From contig JAACJM010000043.1 in NCBI GenBank assembly GCA_013368315.1, forward strand, positions 248,001-312,000: a stretch of 64,000 nt of DNA, in the 5' to 3' direction. Position 1 is the first letter of the stretch. Each line of letters opens with the position of its first letter. The notes below the pieces were generated by a model, which ran no database searches, had not been told where the DNA came from, and saw only the letters and a list, made by a program, of their open reading frames with translations. The stretch comes from Tetrapyrgos nigripes (lineage: Eukaryota > Basidiomycota > Agaricomycetes > Agaricales > Campanellaceae). Both the position numbers and the translations under genes were made by a program. Positions 31,753 to 44,329 of the stretch are shown here, piece by piece.

Positions 31753-33400
31753 CTAATGCCAGATTATGGCCAGATTTGAGTGTGACAACATCAGAATGTG
31801 AGATACATTACAAAAATTGTACATAGACTTCAACTGTTCAATGGTGGAGTACTTGTTTAGACCTTCATTAACACTTTGATATTGTTTAGCCTCTGCCTCT
31901 ATCTTCTTCTCTGGAGACATCTGTGTCCTCATCCTGAACCCATCTTCAACATAACAAAAGATTCCACCTGCAGTGTACTGTGTGAATGAGCATTGAGCTT
32001 CAGAAGGGCTAATAGGAATATTAAAGGAAGGAGAAGGGTCCAGCCTGAAGGAAACTCTAGAACAAGTTTCAACTCCCACAGAACAATATGTTCACCAGTT
32101 TTATAATCAAAATGACCCATTGAAGTGACTGCACACCACCCAGCAATGTAGTTCAGATAATCAAGATGCATTTTTGTGAATACAAAAGGTCTAAAGTTGT
32201 ATGTGCAGCAGGCGAAGATGGAATTATGGAAATTGAACTGAAGGGTGGGATCATTCTTTCAGAGTTTGGCATTGATATCTCTGTAGTAGTTATAGAGACT
32301 GGGTGCGAAATGAGCGAAAATAGAAGAGGCATGTCCAGCCAGCTGAATGAAACACCTCTGGTGCCTAAGTCTATTGAGGGCCCTGAGTTTTCTTGGAATG
32401 ATAAATCCTTTTGGCAAACTGGTTCACAATCTCAGCTGAAGTTTTTTGGGGATAATTTAAGGAAACTCACAGTCTGACCACCACCCAAAGATACCCCATC
32501 AGTCTTGACAGGATATTTCCCTCTCCTATGTGGCAGCTCTTCTTCCTTAAAGGATAGTCCTTGTTTGCTGGCCATCTGATTTCCCTTTCGCTTTTTCTTC
32601 AGTTTATCGACAGTTGGTTGGCCTTCCATTTCATCATTCAATGCCTGGATAGCTGGCTGAACAAATTCTGATGACCATGTCTCAGGATCTTTGGGGGGAG
32701 GACTCAGAACAGTGATGACAACTCCATTACTATCTACAACAACTTTGGGTTCAGCACTTTTGCAAAAATATCGGTTGAGTGGAAGAACACTTTTGAAAAA
32801 GTACTGATTGGACACTCCCCCTTCACCCACTGCAACATATTGGAAACCCAATCTGTCAGGCCCACAAAGCTCCTGAATAGTCCATTTTTTGTCAGAAGAC
32901 TCATCTCTACTGATCTCCTTGGAAGTACGACCCAAATAGCTGGACATCTGCTTTGAGACATCACAAACAACATTGGCTTGAGTCTCTTTAAAGCCATCTC
33001 TGGGAAACAGGTTGTGGCTGACAGATGTCCTCAGGTGGTATCCCAGAGCGTGCTCATAAGCATCCCTCCTGTCCATTTGATATTTTTCCCAGGAAGAGCA
33101 GCCCCAAATGGTCGAGGCTTTCAGGTGTTGAGTTTGGGGTACCACAGGATCAGGTGTTGATTTGATGGAACCATGGGTTTTCTTCCTGCTTTGTCTGGTC
33201 TTTCTTTTCCATTTGCCTGAGCACATAGGACATGAACCTCAAGAGAACAGTGGAGTAGAGAGGGATGATGTGTCAGAATAGAGAGAGAGCAGTGTATTAG
33301 ACTGCTCAGGAGTTTGGATAGGAGTCGTGTCTGCAGAATCAAACAGCGGGATATCTTGAACTTTGTCAAGAGTGGCAGGCTTTGGTGGTATGAGGGTTTG
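31753..33400 (-). pseudogene. TET/JBP-like 2OG-Fe(II) dioxygenase
   Basis: A 264-residue frame (33226-32432) has the N-terminal region usual for basidiomycete TET/JBP proteins: RRDAYEHALGYHLRTSVSHN, SSYLGRTSKEISRDES, WTIQELCGPDRLGFQYV and VVVDSNGVVITVL. After a degraded stretch the catalytic core follows: KMHLDYLNYIAGWCAVTSMG with the iron-binding H-x-D (His-Leu-Asp), then GEHIVLWELKLVLEFPSGWT, and in a shifted frame SPSEAQCSFTQYTAGGIF. The expected distal histidine block between the last two is missing through a small deletion. Such enzymes oxidise methylated cytosine in DNA and are frequently carried by KDZ transposons in basidiomycetes. Frameshifts and the lost ligand make this copy inactive. 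Confidence 0.75.
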
Positions 33401-33411
33401 GACAGTCGTAA

Positions 33412-36319
33412 CACTGGGTGCAAATACTTGTAAATCCTCTGCTTTACTGAGGTTTTACAAGAGTATTACACCAAGCCAATCAATATGTAAGACTCCTTGT
33501 CATACATTAGTATTACAAGAGACAGAAGAAATTAGAACAACCTTGTATGACCATTGTAAGTCACAAAAAAATACCATGGACGTTCAGTGTGACTTGCTGT
33601 CACTGTATACCCTTGGTGGATATACTGTGGAATTACACAGGAATTTCAGAGTGACTTTTTGTCACAATATGTCATGTAGTAAGACACATAGGAAATACTG
33701 GAGTATTTCAATGTGACAGATAATCACAGTATGACAAACAGTAAGGCAAGAGAGATTTACAAAGGACTTACAAGGAAGCAAAATCTGCAGGAAATTTACA
33801 AAGTGACAATCAAGTCACAGTAATACACTTGTAAGACTAGCTGTATTATGAAGGAATTACAAGAAACATTTACTACAAACACGGGTAAATCCTCAGCCTT
33901 ACTGGAGTATTACAAGAGTATTATAGGGAACCAATCAATATGTAAGTTGGCTTGACTTACAAGTGTATTACAAAATAGACAAAAAATGAGGACTATTCTG
34001 AAAGACCATTGTAAGCTGCAAGGACATACCATGGACTTTCAGTGTGAGGCTTTGTCACAGTATAGCATTGAAGAGCATACAGTGGAATTACAAGGTGACT
34101 TTTTTGTCACAGTATGTCTTCTTGTAAAACAGAACTGAAATACCAGGGTATTTCAGTGTGAGATAATGTCACAGTAAGACAATTTGTAAACGAAGTAAAA
34201 TTTACAGAGGACTTACCAGAAGGTAGAACTTGAAAGTCTTGGGTAAGACTGCTCATATGTACACTGAATTTATGGAGGGACATCTGTGTCACAGTAATAC
34301 CCTAGAAAGAGTTGTGATTTTACAAGGGAATTACAAGATGCAGGTTTTAAAAGTCTATCTCGTAAGTCTCTGGAAAAAACCTGCATGCTAAATGGAGAAT
34401 ATACAGTGTGACAGACTTATCTCACACTGAAATACCCTGGTATTTCAGTTCTGTTTTACAAGAAGACATACTGTGACAAAAAAGTCACCTTCTAATTCCA
34501 CTGCATGCTCTTCAATGCTATACTGTGACAAAGCATCACACTGAAAGTCCATGGTATGTCCTTGCAGCTTACAATGGTCTTTCAGACTATTTTGTGCCAA
34601 CTTACATATATCTGCCTTGTCTGCCTTGTCTGCCTTGTCTGCCTTGTCTGCCTTGTCTGCCCCGTCTGCTTTGTCTGCCTTGTCTGCCTTGTCCACTCCA
34701 TCTGCCTGGTCTGCTCCACCTGCCTGGTCTGCTCCATCTGCCTGGTCTGCTTTGCTTCGTCTGCCTTGTCTGCTCCGTCTGCCTTGTCTGCTCCGTCTGC
34801 CTTGTCTGCTCCGTCTGCCTGGTCTGCCTTGTCTCGTCTGCTCCGTCGGCCTTGTCTGCTCTGTCTGCCTTGTCTGCTCCGTCTGCTCCATCTGCCTCAT
34901 CTGCCTTGTCTGCTCTGTCTGTCCCGTCTGCCTCGTCTGCCTCTTATGCTCTGTCTGCCTCGATGATACAGGGCAGACAAAGCAGACAAGGCAGATAGGG
35001 CAGATAGGGCAGATGTAACAGACTGAGCAGACAAAGATGACAAGGCAGACACAGTAGTCTGCCCTTTTCCTGTCCAGCCTGAGCTGTCTATTTATATTTA
35101 GTAAAATTCAATTAACCTGATTGAATGAATTCATTGTATTACATCCTGTAAATTTTCAGTAAGCCCTTCTGTATTCCTTAATTGACATGCACTGCAAATC
35201 CATCCAACAAGTCTCTTGTAAGTCCATTGGATATACATGATGACTTACAAAATAGTCACTTTTCAATAAAGTCATTGTAATGTCTTGTGACTTACAAGTG
35301 TCTTACTGTGACCAGTCTGTCACACTGTATATTCTCCATTTAGCATGCAGGTTTTTTCCAGAGACTTACGAGATAGACTTTTAAAACCTGCATCTTGTAA
35401 TTCCCTTGTAAAATCACAACTCTTTCTAGGGTATTACTGTGACACAGATGTCCCTCCATAAATTCAGTGTACATATGAGCAGTCTTACCCAAGACTTTCA
35501 AGTTCTACCTTCTGGTAAGTCCTCTGTAAATTTTACTTCGTTTACAAATTGTCTTACTGTGACATTATCTCACACTGAAATACCCTGGTATTTCAGTTCT
35601 GTTTTACAAGAAGACATACTGTGACAAAAAAGTCACCTTGTAATTCCACTGTATGCTCTTCAATGCTATACTGTGACAAAGCCTCACACTGAAAGTCCAT
35701 GGTATGTCCTTGCAGCTTACAATGGTCTTTCAGAATAGTCCTCATTTTTTGTCTATTTTGTAATACACTTGTAAGTCAAGCCAACTTACATATTGATTGG
35801 TTCCCTATAATACTCTTGTAATACTCCAGTAAGGCTGAGGATTTACCCGTGTTTGTAGTAAATGTTTCTTGTAATTCCTTCATAATACAGCTAGTCTTAC
35901 AAGTGTATTACTGTGACTTGATTGTCACTTTGTAAATTTCCTGCAGATTTTGCTTCCTTGTAAGTCCTTTGTAAATCTCTCTTGCCTTACTGTTTGTCAT
36001 ACTGTGATTATCTGTCACATTGAAATACTCCAGTATTTCCTATGTGTCTTACTACATGACATATTGTGACAAAAAGTCACTCTGAAATTCCTGTGTAATT
36101 CCACAGTATATCCACCAAGGGTATACAGTGACAGCAAGTCACACTGAACGTCCATGGTATTTCTTTGTGACTTACAATGGTCATACAAGGTTGTTCTAAT
36201 TTCTTCTGTCTCTTGTAATACTAATGTATGACAAGGAGTCTTACATATTGATTGGCTTGGTGTAATACTCTTGTAAAACCTCAGTAAAGCAGAGGATTTA
36301 CAAGTATTTGCACCCAGTG
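33412..36319. mobile_element. Foldback element FB-1
   Basis: Ends are CACTGGGTGCAAATACTTGT and its exact complement. Arms of more than 1 kb run inward as inverted repeats, almost the same in sequence as the arms of FB-2 (53700-58961). The centre (34609-35047) is a 9-base minisatellite TCTGCYYYR, about 350 bases in one orientation and then about 80 bases inverted. TA occurs one base outside each end. The left arm carries a rearrangement: 34410-34610 is an inverted copy of arm sequence from 34000-34150. No transposase is encoded. Confidence 0.85.
34609..35047. repeat. 9-base minisatellite core of FB-1
   Basis: Tandem TCTGCCTTG, TCTGCTCCG, TCTGCCTGG and similar units to about 34960, then the complement (CAGACAAGG type) to 35047. 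Open frames of 136-157 residues over it are products of the 3-codon period, not genes. Confidence 0.85.
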
Positions 36320-37728
36320 CTAGCAATGCAGCCATAATCCAGCATGTCAAGAACTACTCCGTCAACAGATGGGCTTCCTACCCTGCATTTCAGACCTCAT
36401 GGTCATAGACGGTGAGCACCTGGAAGGAGATGACTATGCTCAGAGTTACCCAACACAGAGTGGACAAATGACTGAACCAGCACAAAATCCTGCTGAGGAC
36501 AGATTGATGGATGTAGATAATGATGGACTGGAACGCAGAGCCATTGATTATGGAGCAGAGCCAGACAATGATGGAGGGGATGATTTGCAGGAAGCAGCTG
36601 CAATGGAGAAGACCTGGGAACCTGCACGGCCTCAGGATTGGTTAGGGAAGATGTCAAGCCACTGTCAGCTTGAGACATCAAGACTGAAGGTGTGGAACAG
36701 GACAGGCAGCAAGAGGAGAACGAGGCTAGGATTCAGGGCAGGCTCTTCACTACAAGTTATTCCAATATTTATCCCCTTCGAAAAGTGGGGGCAGCAGTGA
36801 AGGAACAGCCTACTGTGGATGATGAATACAGCAGGAATTTTGACTTGGAAGCGAACCCCTAGGCACCGTTCAGTTCCAAGATGGACTGGGACATGGTGTA
36901 CTGGGCAAAAATTCGTGGACCAGGTTCTACAGCCTTTTCTGAGCTTCTCGCCATTGATGGGGTATGGTTTTCTATCTACTCCGTTGTATTCCCATTTAAT
37001 GACAAATAATTTGCCAGGTTAAAGAAGGGCTTAGTCTCTCATATAATACCACCCAACAACTCAACACATTGATTGACCAAAAATTACCATCTGGCCGTCC
37101 TTCCTTTAGTGTTGCACCAGCTTGGCTTTGGCTCACTCCGGCTCGGCTCCCAACAGCTCTGACTTGTCAAATCAATGGCTCAGGTCTAGAGCCACAAAAA
37201 AGTGCACTGAATTGCCTCGAGCCGGTGTGAGCTGACAGCTTTCTGTCTAATGGAGTTGTAATATATTTCTACAATACAAGCTTTATGACCCATGCCTTTG
37301 TCATGGAGACTCACTTCGCTCGCTCCATTCCTACAGCATTGGGTCAACAGCTTGTAGGGGGCTGCACCCCCAAACCTCTGCTAAGTTGGCGCTGTGAATC
37401 ATGTATCATTTTTATGTCAGTGCTATCGTGCCTCCATTCCACTGTGAGTCTGACTTACAATAGAAACCTAATAAGTTCCATGTAGTTCATCATTTTAATC
37501 CTTTATGCTTTATAACCCAAGCTTTACAACCAATGCCTTTGCACCATTCTATTGTGATTTTTTACATAGAAAACATAGAAACCTAATTAATAAGTACCAT
37601 GTGCGTCATTATTCAAATCTTTTGTGCATCATAACCCATACCTCACTGAAGGCTCACTGTGCATGCTTCAAGTCCTATCCTTCTGAGTTTGTGATCTTTG
37701 GATACACTGGCCTTTCTTGTGAAAAACA

Positions 37729-37985
37729 AATGCCAGTTCCTCAGCATGGCTATAGGTAGACCATTGAATGATTTGGAGAGGAATTTGCTGGAATGGCAAG
37801 TCAAGTGCTATGGCTATTGCATACCTTCATCTTCCTTGTATCAAATGTATGTAAAATAAATGCCAGTTCCTCAACATGACTATAGGGAGACCATTGAATA
37901 ATTTGGAGAGGACTTTGTTGGACTCGCAAGCCAAGTGCTATGACTGATATGCCTTCATCTTCCTAATATTTAATGTACACGCTCA
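37729..37985. repeat. Tandem duplication of about 131 bases
   Basis: ATGCCAGTTCCTCAGCATGG (37729) recurs as ATGCCAGTTCCTCAACATGA (37860), and similarity continues for the whole unit through CCTTCATCTTCCT. The copies have diverged moderately. Confidence 0.7.
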
Positions 37986-38159
37986 CTGTATGTCAGCTCG
38001 TGAACAGACCATCTAATTAGTCTCAAAAAAACAAACAATTCCAAGCAGATCTTTCCTTCTCATACTCAATGTCTGGTACCAAACAGCATGAGGGCCTGTG
38101 GTTCTGGGTTCCAGATTGTATCAAGGAGAAATGAAAACCACTTGCGGATAGTGAAAAGC

Positions 38160-39000
38160 ATGGGTATGCAGGTTTTTGATGGGTTGGGAGGTACAGGTTT
38201 GACAGGTACAGGTATGGGTCAGCATATCTGAACCCGCTGCAAACCCATGACCTATTTGTGGGGTAGACAGCCCTCATATCCACCCAATATTATCAATTTT
38301 CTCACACAAAAAGGACACTCACAGTGTATATATACTAATATTTAACTCATTCATTTACTTTATGGTGTGAAACATTGGTGTTATGCATTGTATCCCATGG
38401 GTCAGGCCTATGACCCATCTGCCCTGTCTAAAACATTCACCTGCCTTGACAGGTACAGGATTTGGCAGGTACAGGGGCGGGTCAGAAAAACTTACCTGTG
38501 GGATCCCAGTACTGTTCCCTACTTGAGGATGATGATGGATGTTGGGAAGATGAATTGAAAGGAGAGGTAGCTGGAGATTCCAGAGCGTTTGCCTGGGCTT
38601 ACTTTGCAATTATCTACAGAATGGTTGTCAATGTCAATGACAATCTTGTATTCTCTGCAGAAGTTGTTTGGGAATGATTTGGATGGGAAAGAATGGCTTT
38701 GGAAATAGTGAAAAGCACAGGTCCAGCAGGTTGTCACAGGTCATGGGTAAGGGTCTGATGGGTACAGGTATAGATTTCCAGACCTGTGCCAGTTGCTGGG
38801 GGCTTGGACAGGCCATAAACACTTCAATTAGGCTTTGTAGGTATAGTTCAATCCATTAATACAATCTAATGGTTAATTCTCACCTTTTTTTGAATGCAAA
38901 TTGTTGAGTCTTCCTTCATCAAGTCAAGACCCAGAGGTATATAGGGCTCACAGGTACAGGTATGGGTAGCCTCAAAAGTACCTGCAGGATACCCATGCAG
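38160..39000. repeat. Dispersed GGTACAGGTATGGGT-type repeats
   Basis: Degenerate blocks with ACAGGTACAGGTATGGGT occur at about 38190-38220, 38450-38490, 38745-38770 and 38950-38975, each near CCCATG or ACCTGTGGGAT-like partners. They look like several copies of one short repeat family. Boundaries were not resolved. Confidence 0.4.
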
Positions 39001-39039
39001 TTCACTACTTAGAAAGAGACATTAAATATCTATGTGAAT

Positions 39040-39190
39040 GATTGACACAGGGAGATTTGGGTGAAGACAACAGGAGCCAAATTTCAGCTCATTAATGGTT
39101 GACTTTGCTAATTTCTCACAGTCACAATGAAGGGCCTTGCACTTGGGACACACTTTGGACTGGAGGATCCTTCTTTGAATTCCTTGTGTT
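39040..39190 (-). pseudogene. Possible Helitron replicase N-terminal fragment
   Basis: On the reverse strand SKVCPKCKALHCDCEKLA is followed by ELKFGSCCLHPNLPV. The pattern C-x2-C-x-ALH...E then FG-CC resembles the zinc-finger block at the N-terminus of fungal Helitron helicases. Only this block is recognisable; no Rep or helicase motif follows. It lies inside the outer hAT-type insertion. Confidence 0.4.
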
Positions 39191-40329
39191 GTGATGATGC
39201 TACCATCCAGCCAGATAGCAAAGAAGGGTCAGCTTTGTATTAAGTGTTTCAGAGAGTGTTTGTACCTTGATCTGCCCTCAGACACTTGAAGTCTTGGACC
39301 ACCTCTGGGAATCTGAGAAGTCAATGCATTCCATTCTGCATCTCCAACAATAGCTTCAATTATAGCAATTCACTCATGAAATACTGGTCATAATCTTCTG
39401 CTTCAATAATAGGATTTCTTCAAATTCCTGGGATGGATCAATTGGAGGCTCAAATAGAGCAGGATCATCTATGCCATCTTCAGGCTCTGGCTCAGGTTGA
39501 CATTGAGGCCTTGGTTCAGGAGGTATGGGAGGGTCTTCCTGTGGTTCAATGTGAGCTGTTCCCAGAGCCTGACCTCTGCCTCTGCTATGTGAACAATCAA
39601 AGCTAGTTGAGAGTGCCTGATGAGCAGGAATATTTGCAAGTTGGTTGCAAAGGTCAGCTGGCAAATGTTGAAACCTATTTGCATAGTTCTAACATACTTT
39701 ATATAAGAAAGTTGGCTAATATATGAACAGACAAACTTACCTTTCCATCTACTTGCATATTTACAATTTCTAAGAAAGCTTACCTGTTGATGGGGTCTTC
39801 CACATGCTCTACCCAGGCCTGGCATTTTGGTGGCAAATCTCAGATCTGTGCAGCAATGCCCTGAGTTAGCTGATACTAATGAACACCATAATTAACCATT
39901 TGAAATGGGTCTTCTTGAGCTGGGTTGTAAGCTTGAGCAGGACCTTGAGGCAAACTGAAGGGTACTGGAGCCATGTCATGTCATTCTTGAGGTACACGCC
40001 TTGCCTCAGGACTGTCCATGACATGTGCATTTCTTCCTCTTTCACATTGAGCATTGTGATGCCTCTGAGGAGTATTTGGTGGGGTTTCCCTTATTGTTGA
40101 TTTATTTAGTTTCATAAGAATTCAGAAAAACAAAAACAAAAACAAAATAAAAGGAAAACTTATATTCACATTGAAAATGCACCTCTGGGATACACAGAGT
40201 CAGTAATTGTGGCACTCCAGTTGATTTATAAATCAGCCTTACATGTACTACTGAAATAGCTTTAGAAGTAGAGCAGAGGACACAAAAAGTGTCCCAAGTC
40301 ACATTACATGGACAAAAGTGTGCAGACAT

Positions 40330-40793
40330 GAGTCAAATGTTTGAGTTTTCGCGTTTGCGCGCACCAGTGTGTACATCGCGTGGCGTGCACGGAAATTACC
40401 GGCAGTAAGCGCAGCTGCCTCTGGCGCAGCTGTTTCCGTCGGAACCTTGGTTAGTAAAGTTATTCTATAATCATTATTCCGACGGGAGGTCCTAACTTAA
40501 TAAGCTTCGCTCGGTCGGGTTAGGGATTCGTAGGGACATCGCTTAGTAATGATTATGTAAATATTGTTTCTTCCCAGGCCCGTCCTATCAGAATATATAG
40601 GAATAATATTATTCGGGGTCAATATCTGAATAGTGAGACGACATTACAAAAGAGACTTTCTGGCACTTATCAGGTCTTTTTAGGATCTCTAGAGTGAGAA
40701 AATATATACCCTATTGTCTGACATGCTCAGTAAAGACGTAGGGCGGTCTTAAGACAAATTTTGAAGCAGCTTGAGACAGCCGATGACGTGAAT
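40330..40793. other. Unassigned sequence before the inner hAT-type element
   Basis: GC-richer stretch with a GCGCAGCTG-rich block, no frame or repeat boundary recognised. The remaining parts of the outer insertion (39200-40330) hold only short frames such as a proline/glutamate-rich one at 39374-39664 (reverse strand). Confidence 0.35.
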
Positions 40794-43646
40794 TAGTGTT
40801 GCACGTGGCTCGACTCGACTCCGGCTAAGCCGAGAGTCAAGCCACTATTTAGCCAAGCCGAGTCAAACAAACAATGAGCCGGCTCTGTGTCACTTGGCTC
40901 GGGCTCGCTTGTGGCTAGGGATAGGGTCTCTCATATAAAAGTGTATAAAAGACCCTGAAATGACGTGAATAGTAGCCAAGGTCTAGGATCGCAAAATGAA
41001 TACAATCAAATATGAATCGTCGTTCAATATACTTGTAGAAAATTCACCTGTGAAGCCCAACTAAGCAAACAAATATGATAGGACCATAGATTACATGGTC
41101 CTATCAAATCTGATAGCTTAAACCCCCTTCCCCATAGCGCGTTAACTTTGGTTAATTATCGAGGGACTTAATGCTTTTCGAGGGCTCTGCCAGCTGGGGG
41201 ATGGGTAGCATTGTAGATGATGTCATAGTCGGGTTCGGTGCCGCTCCCACGTCAAATCAGGCGCTGTCGGGTGCTCCGCTCATTGTCCCGCCCTCCCGAC
41301 AACAGCGAGCACAAATGTAGCTCAAATAAAATCGTATAAATTCAAAAAAAATTGTATAGTACAATAGAACATGGAATAGAATACAATTACAAGTATAAAG
41401 CAAAGTCCATTATCAAATGATAGCTTAACCTGCCCCCCTATAGCATGTGAACTATTACGATGTCAGGGTCGGGTTTGGGCGGCGCTCTCACTCTGGGAAG
41501 ACGGGTAGTGTCATGAGAGCGGGTCACTACTACACAGTGTATGGATGATATCTAGGATGCTGGTATAAAGCTTATAGACGAGAAAATGAACACTCATTCC
41601 ACACAGATAATGACAATAGCTGAACTACTTAAATACGTGAAAGGAATCCGAACTCGACGATGTCTGAGCGTGTTACATAAGCCATTTAGCCATATAAGGC
41701 GAAACGGCGGGCACGTCGGGATTGCTCGTCGCAGAGCGCCTTTGTCAATGCAGCACGATGTCGTCAGCCAAAAGATTCAATCTTTTGATGTAGGGTTATT
41801 TTATACAGTATCTACAGCTTATGCTACCAATAAGAAGAATCTGACGCTGGGAAGTAGTACTTTTTCTCGAATACAGCTCCACCTATAATCATACATCGCA
41901 GCGCTAACTGCCTATATTTTAGTGTAATTAACATATAGAACACTTTAAAAATAATTTTGTTTTGATTTTACCAGTGGATGTGCAGCTCATTACTATTTAA
42001 TGTTGTCAGTATCATCTGCCCGCCACTTTGCTTTGGCGGCAACGGTGAGCTCGGACCAATTGAGAGAACAACCTATATTTTTGAACCAGAGGACACTCAT
42101 ATACATGTTATATCGTTATATAGCAGCTAGGAAATATTGGGGATGGTTTGAGGCATGATCTTCGAAAGTTGCACTTTCGTGCTAACTTTCCTATATTGTT
42201 CTTACCACTGAAGCGCTTTAAGAGTGTGCCAATCCGAAATCGATAGTGCATGACCGGATACCTTGTATTATCGGATTATAGCACATCAGGTACCTTCTTG
42301 TATTTTTTCAGCTTTTTCAAACTTCAGATCCTCCCTCTATTCGAGTACGAATGCCGCAGAATGGTCAGTTTTTGAGTGTTTTGGATCAATTCACCAATAT
42401 TCTTACAGATACCAAGGATCACATTGAAAAAAATATTCTGCATATACATTTTCATATACTAAGCATATTCCGTTCACCTCTGAGATACATATCTGCCTGT
42501 TGAGATAAGTCGAGTCGAGGCAAACAGAGGGCGGGTCTCATAGAGAGTGTGGGAAGTGATATCGGGTATCTCCGAACAGCGTCAGGGATGAGCTTTCCCA
42601 ACGTCGATGGCCCGAATGCATGTATCCTGGTCATTAATTGGTAGTTGGATAGCCACTGAGCTGGTTGTAGCATTCTGAAAGTAGATCAATGTATCATGGA
42701 GACGTGGGCAGCAACAGTTACTTAGCTTCACCTTGGATTATGTACTGGTCAGTTCTGGCTACAATAACATTATATTGTTGTGATAACCTATGTAGATTTT
42801 CATCTCTAGTGCTTCTAGCTCAATCTTTATAGACAGACAGCCACATGTAAAAAGTAAGATGTGTATGTGTAAGTATACTACTGGAACATCCTTTGTGGTC
42901 TACTGAGAGTAAGCAAATGCTATTCACTATGAAATAGGTGTCAATGTGCAATGTACCATCATCTCACCTGTTGTAAACCTCAAGAGGAAGGCGCTGCATT
43001 GCGGGATACTGTGCCAGTAGCAGGAAATAAGACAATACGATGCGTGGGAATGGCCCGCCCCCGCCGAGCCTTCCCGAACTTCTCCAGCCTGGGGTAGTAC
43101 CAGTACCGGACTCTCCTCTCTTTCACCTTATCCTTGACTGTAATTATAAAAATTTCCAAAATCTCTAATACAATTTTATTTTCGGTACATACACGTTGGC
43201 TGTTGTTGGCGACGGGAGACGACGAGCGGAGCACGGGACAGCGGCATCCGAGCACGACTGTGACATCATCACCCTCCCATGATATCCCCGTCCTCCCACC
43301 TGCCAGACTCTGCCAGAGGCTCTCTGAACTACGAAGTCCATCCATAATTTACCAATAATTAACCCGCTATCGGGAGGGAAGGTCTAAGCTATCAAATTTG
43401 ATAGGACCACATGATCTATGGTCCTATCATATTTGGTCGCTTAATTGGGCTTCACAGTTGAGAAAATTATGACACCAGCTGTATTGCAACTGTATTAGTC
43501 TATTGAAGTGAACAATTATTGGCTCCATTGAGCTCAAGCCGGAGTCATGAGCTGTTTACGGCTCAAAAGCTAAGCCGTGGTTATGACATAGTCAAGCCGT
43601 TAATAGCCGAGCCAGAGTGAGCCGGAGTCGAGCCGGTGCAACACTA
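40794..43646. mobile_element. Inner hAT-type element with long inverted arms and 8-base TSD
   Basis: Starts TAGTGTTGCACGTGGCTCG, ends CCGGTGCAACACTA, flanked by the direct repeat ACGTGAAT (40786-40793 and 43647-43654). Inverted similarity continues inward for roughly 0.5 kb: GATAGGACCATAGAT at 41079 and its complement near 43420, and the GTGCTCCGCTC block near 41270 against 43230. The central part holds only short frames (for example 41586-41888), with no recognised transposase. Confidence 0.8.
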
Positions 43647-43954
43647 ACGTGAATCAGTGGACACGACTAGGGCTGCAAGCGAGCCGAAGCCAATTAATTC
43701 AAAGCCGGCTTACGTTTACTTGACTCGGCTCGACTATATAACAGCTCGCTGCTCAACTCATCGGCTTAGCCGGAGTCGAGTGGAGCCACGTGCAACACTA
43801 CCTTCCTTCATACGTCGAGAGATTGTTGTCCAGGACCAGTCCATCGAGTTTTACTCGCGAGACATCATTGAGTGTCTGAAGTCGTTGTGGGCAGACCCTG
43901 ACTTTGCTACGCAACTTATCCTGGAGCCCGAGCATCATTATGTCGATGCCGATA

Positions 43955-44329
43955 CAAGGGGGTCCGGGCCGGAGAATCCCGTACCGAGGCTAGGTAGGTA
44001 GGTTCCCTGGCGAAGCCCTTAAATTTTTTTTACCGACTCATTTGGAGCTGGCAAGCATGCTGGCGGGTGTCAATCTGGTGAGCTGTGAAGTTAAACACAT
44101 GCTCACCAGATGTTTTTGGACAATTACGCAGTATCTCTAAGCGCGAGCCGGGTAAGGTTCCGACTGTCCGGCAAAGCACGAGACTTGAGGTCATGTGCAC
44201 ATACTATATTTGGCAGGTAAATTCGTGTGAACTTACCTTATATAGAAGGTAAGGTAGGCAGGTTCCTCGACCGAGGCACTAAATTTTTTTCCGACCCCAG
44301 TCGTTAATTTTTTTTTTCGGACCCCCTTG
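43955..44329. mobile_element. hAT miniature in Plavaka exon
   Basis: Ends CAAGGGGGTCCG and CGGACCCCCTTG, flanked by the 8-base repeat TGCCGATA (43947-43954 and 44330-44337). Excision restores HHYVDAD|RTIRVYHDMHTGDWWW of the Plavaka transposase. 375 bases, no coding capacity. Confidence 0.9.

Larger units (their letters stand above)
37107..43800. mobile_element. Outer hAT-type insertion in the Plavaka gene
   Basis: Starts TAGTGTTGCACC and ends GTGCAACACTA, with the 8-base direct repeat CCTTCCTT immediately outside (37099-37106 and 43801-43808). Removing it restores the Plavaka reading frame across ...GRPS|FIRRE.... It is 6694 bases including a 2853-base nested insertion. The interior shows no intact transposase. 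Confidence 0.85.

Noticed and set aside
33363..33716. A 117-residue plus-strand frame, repeated in FB copies (36015-36350, 58825-59025)
   Set aside because: It runs from flanking sequence into the foldback arm. Similarity between copies reflects the repeated arm DNA, and the frame is broken differently in each arm.
43667..43800. A separate 134-base hAT miniature with ends TAGGGCTGCAAGCGAGCC and GTGCAACACTA
   Set aside because: No 8-base duplication fits these ends, whereas 37107 and 43800 share CCTTCCTT. The left motif is better read as subterminal sequence of the outer insertion, though a nested miniature is not excluded.
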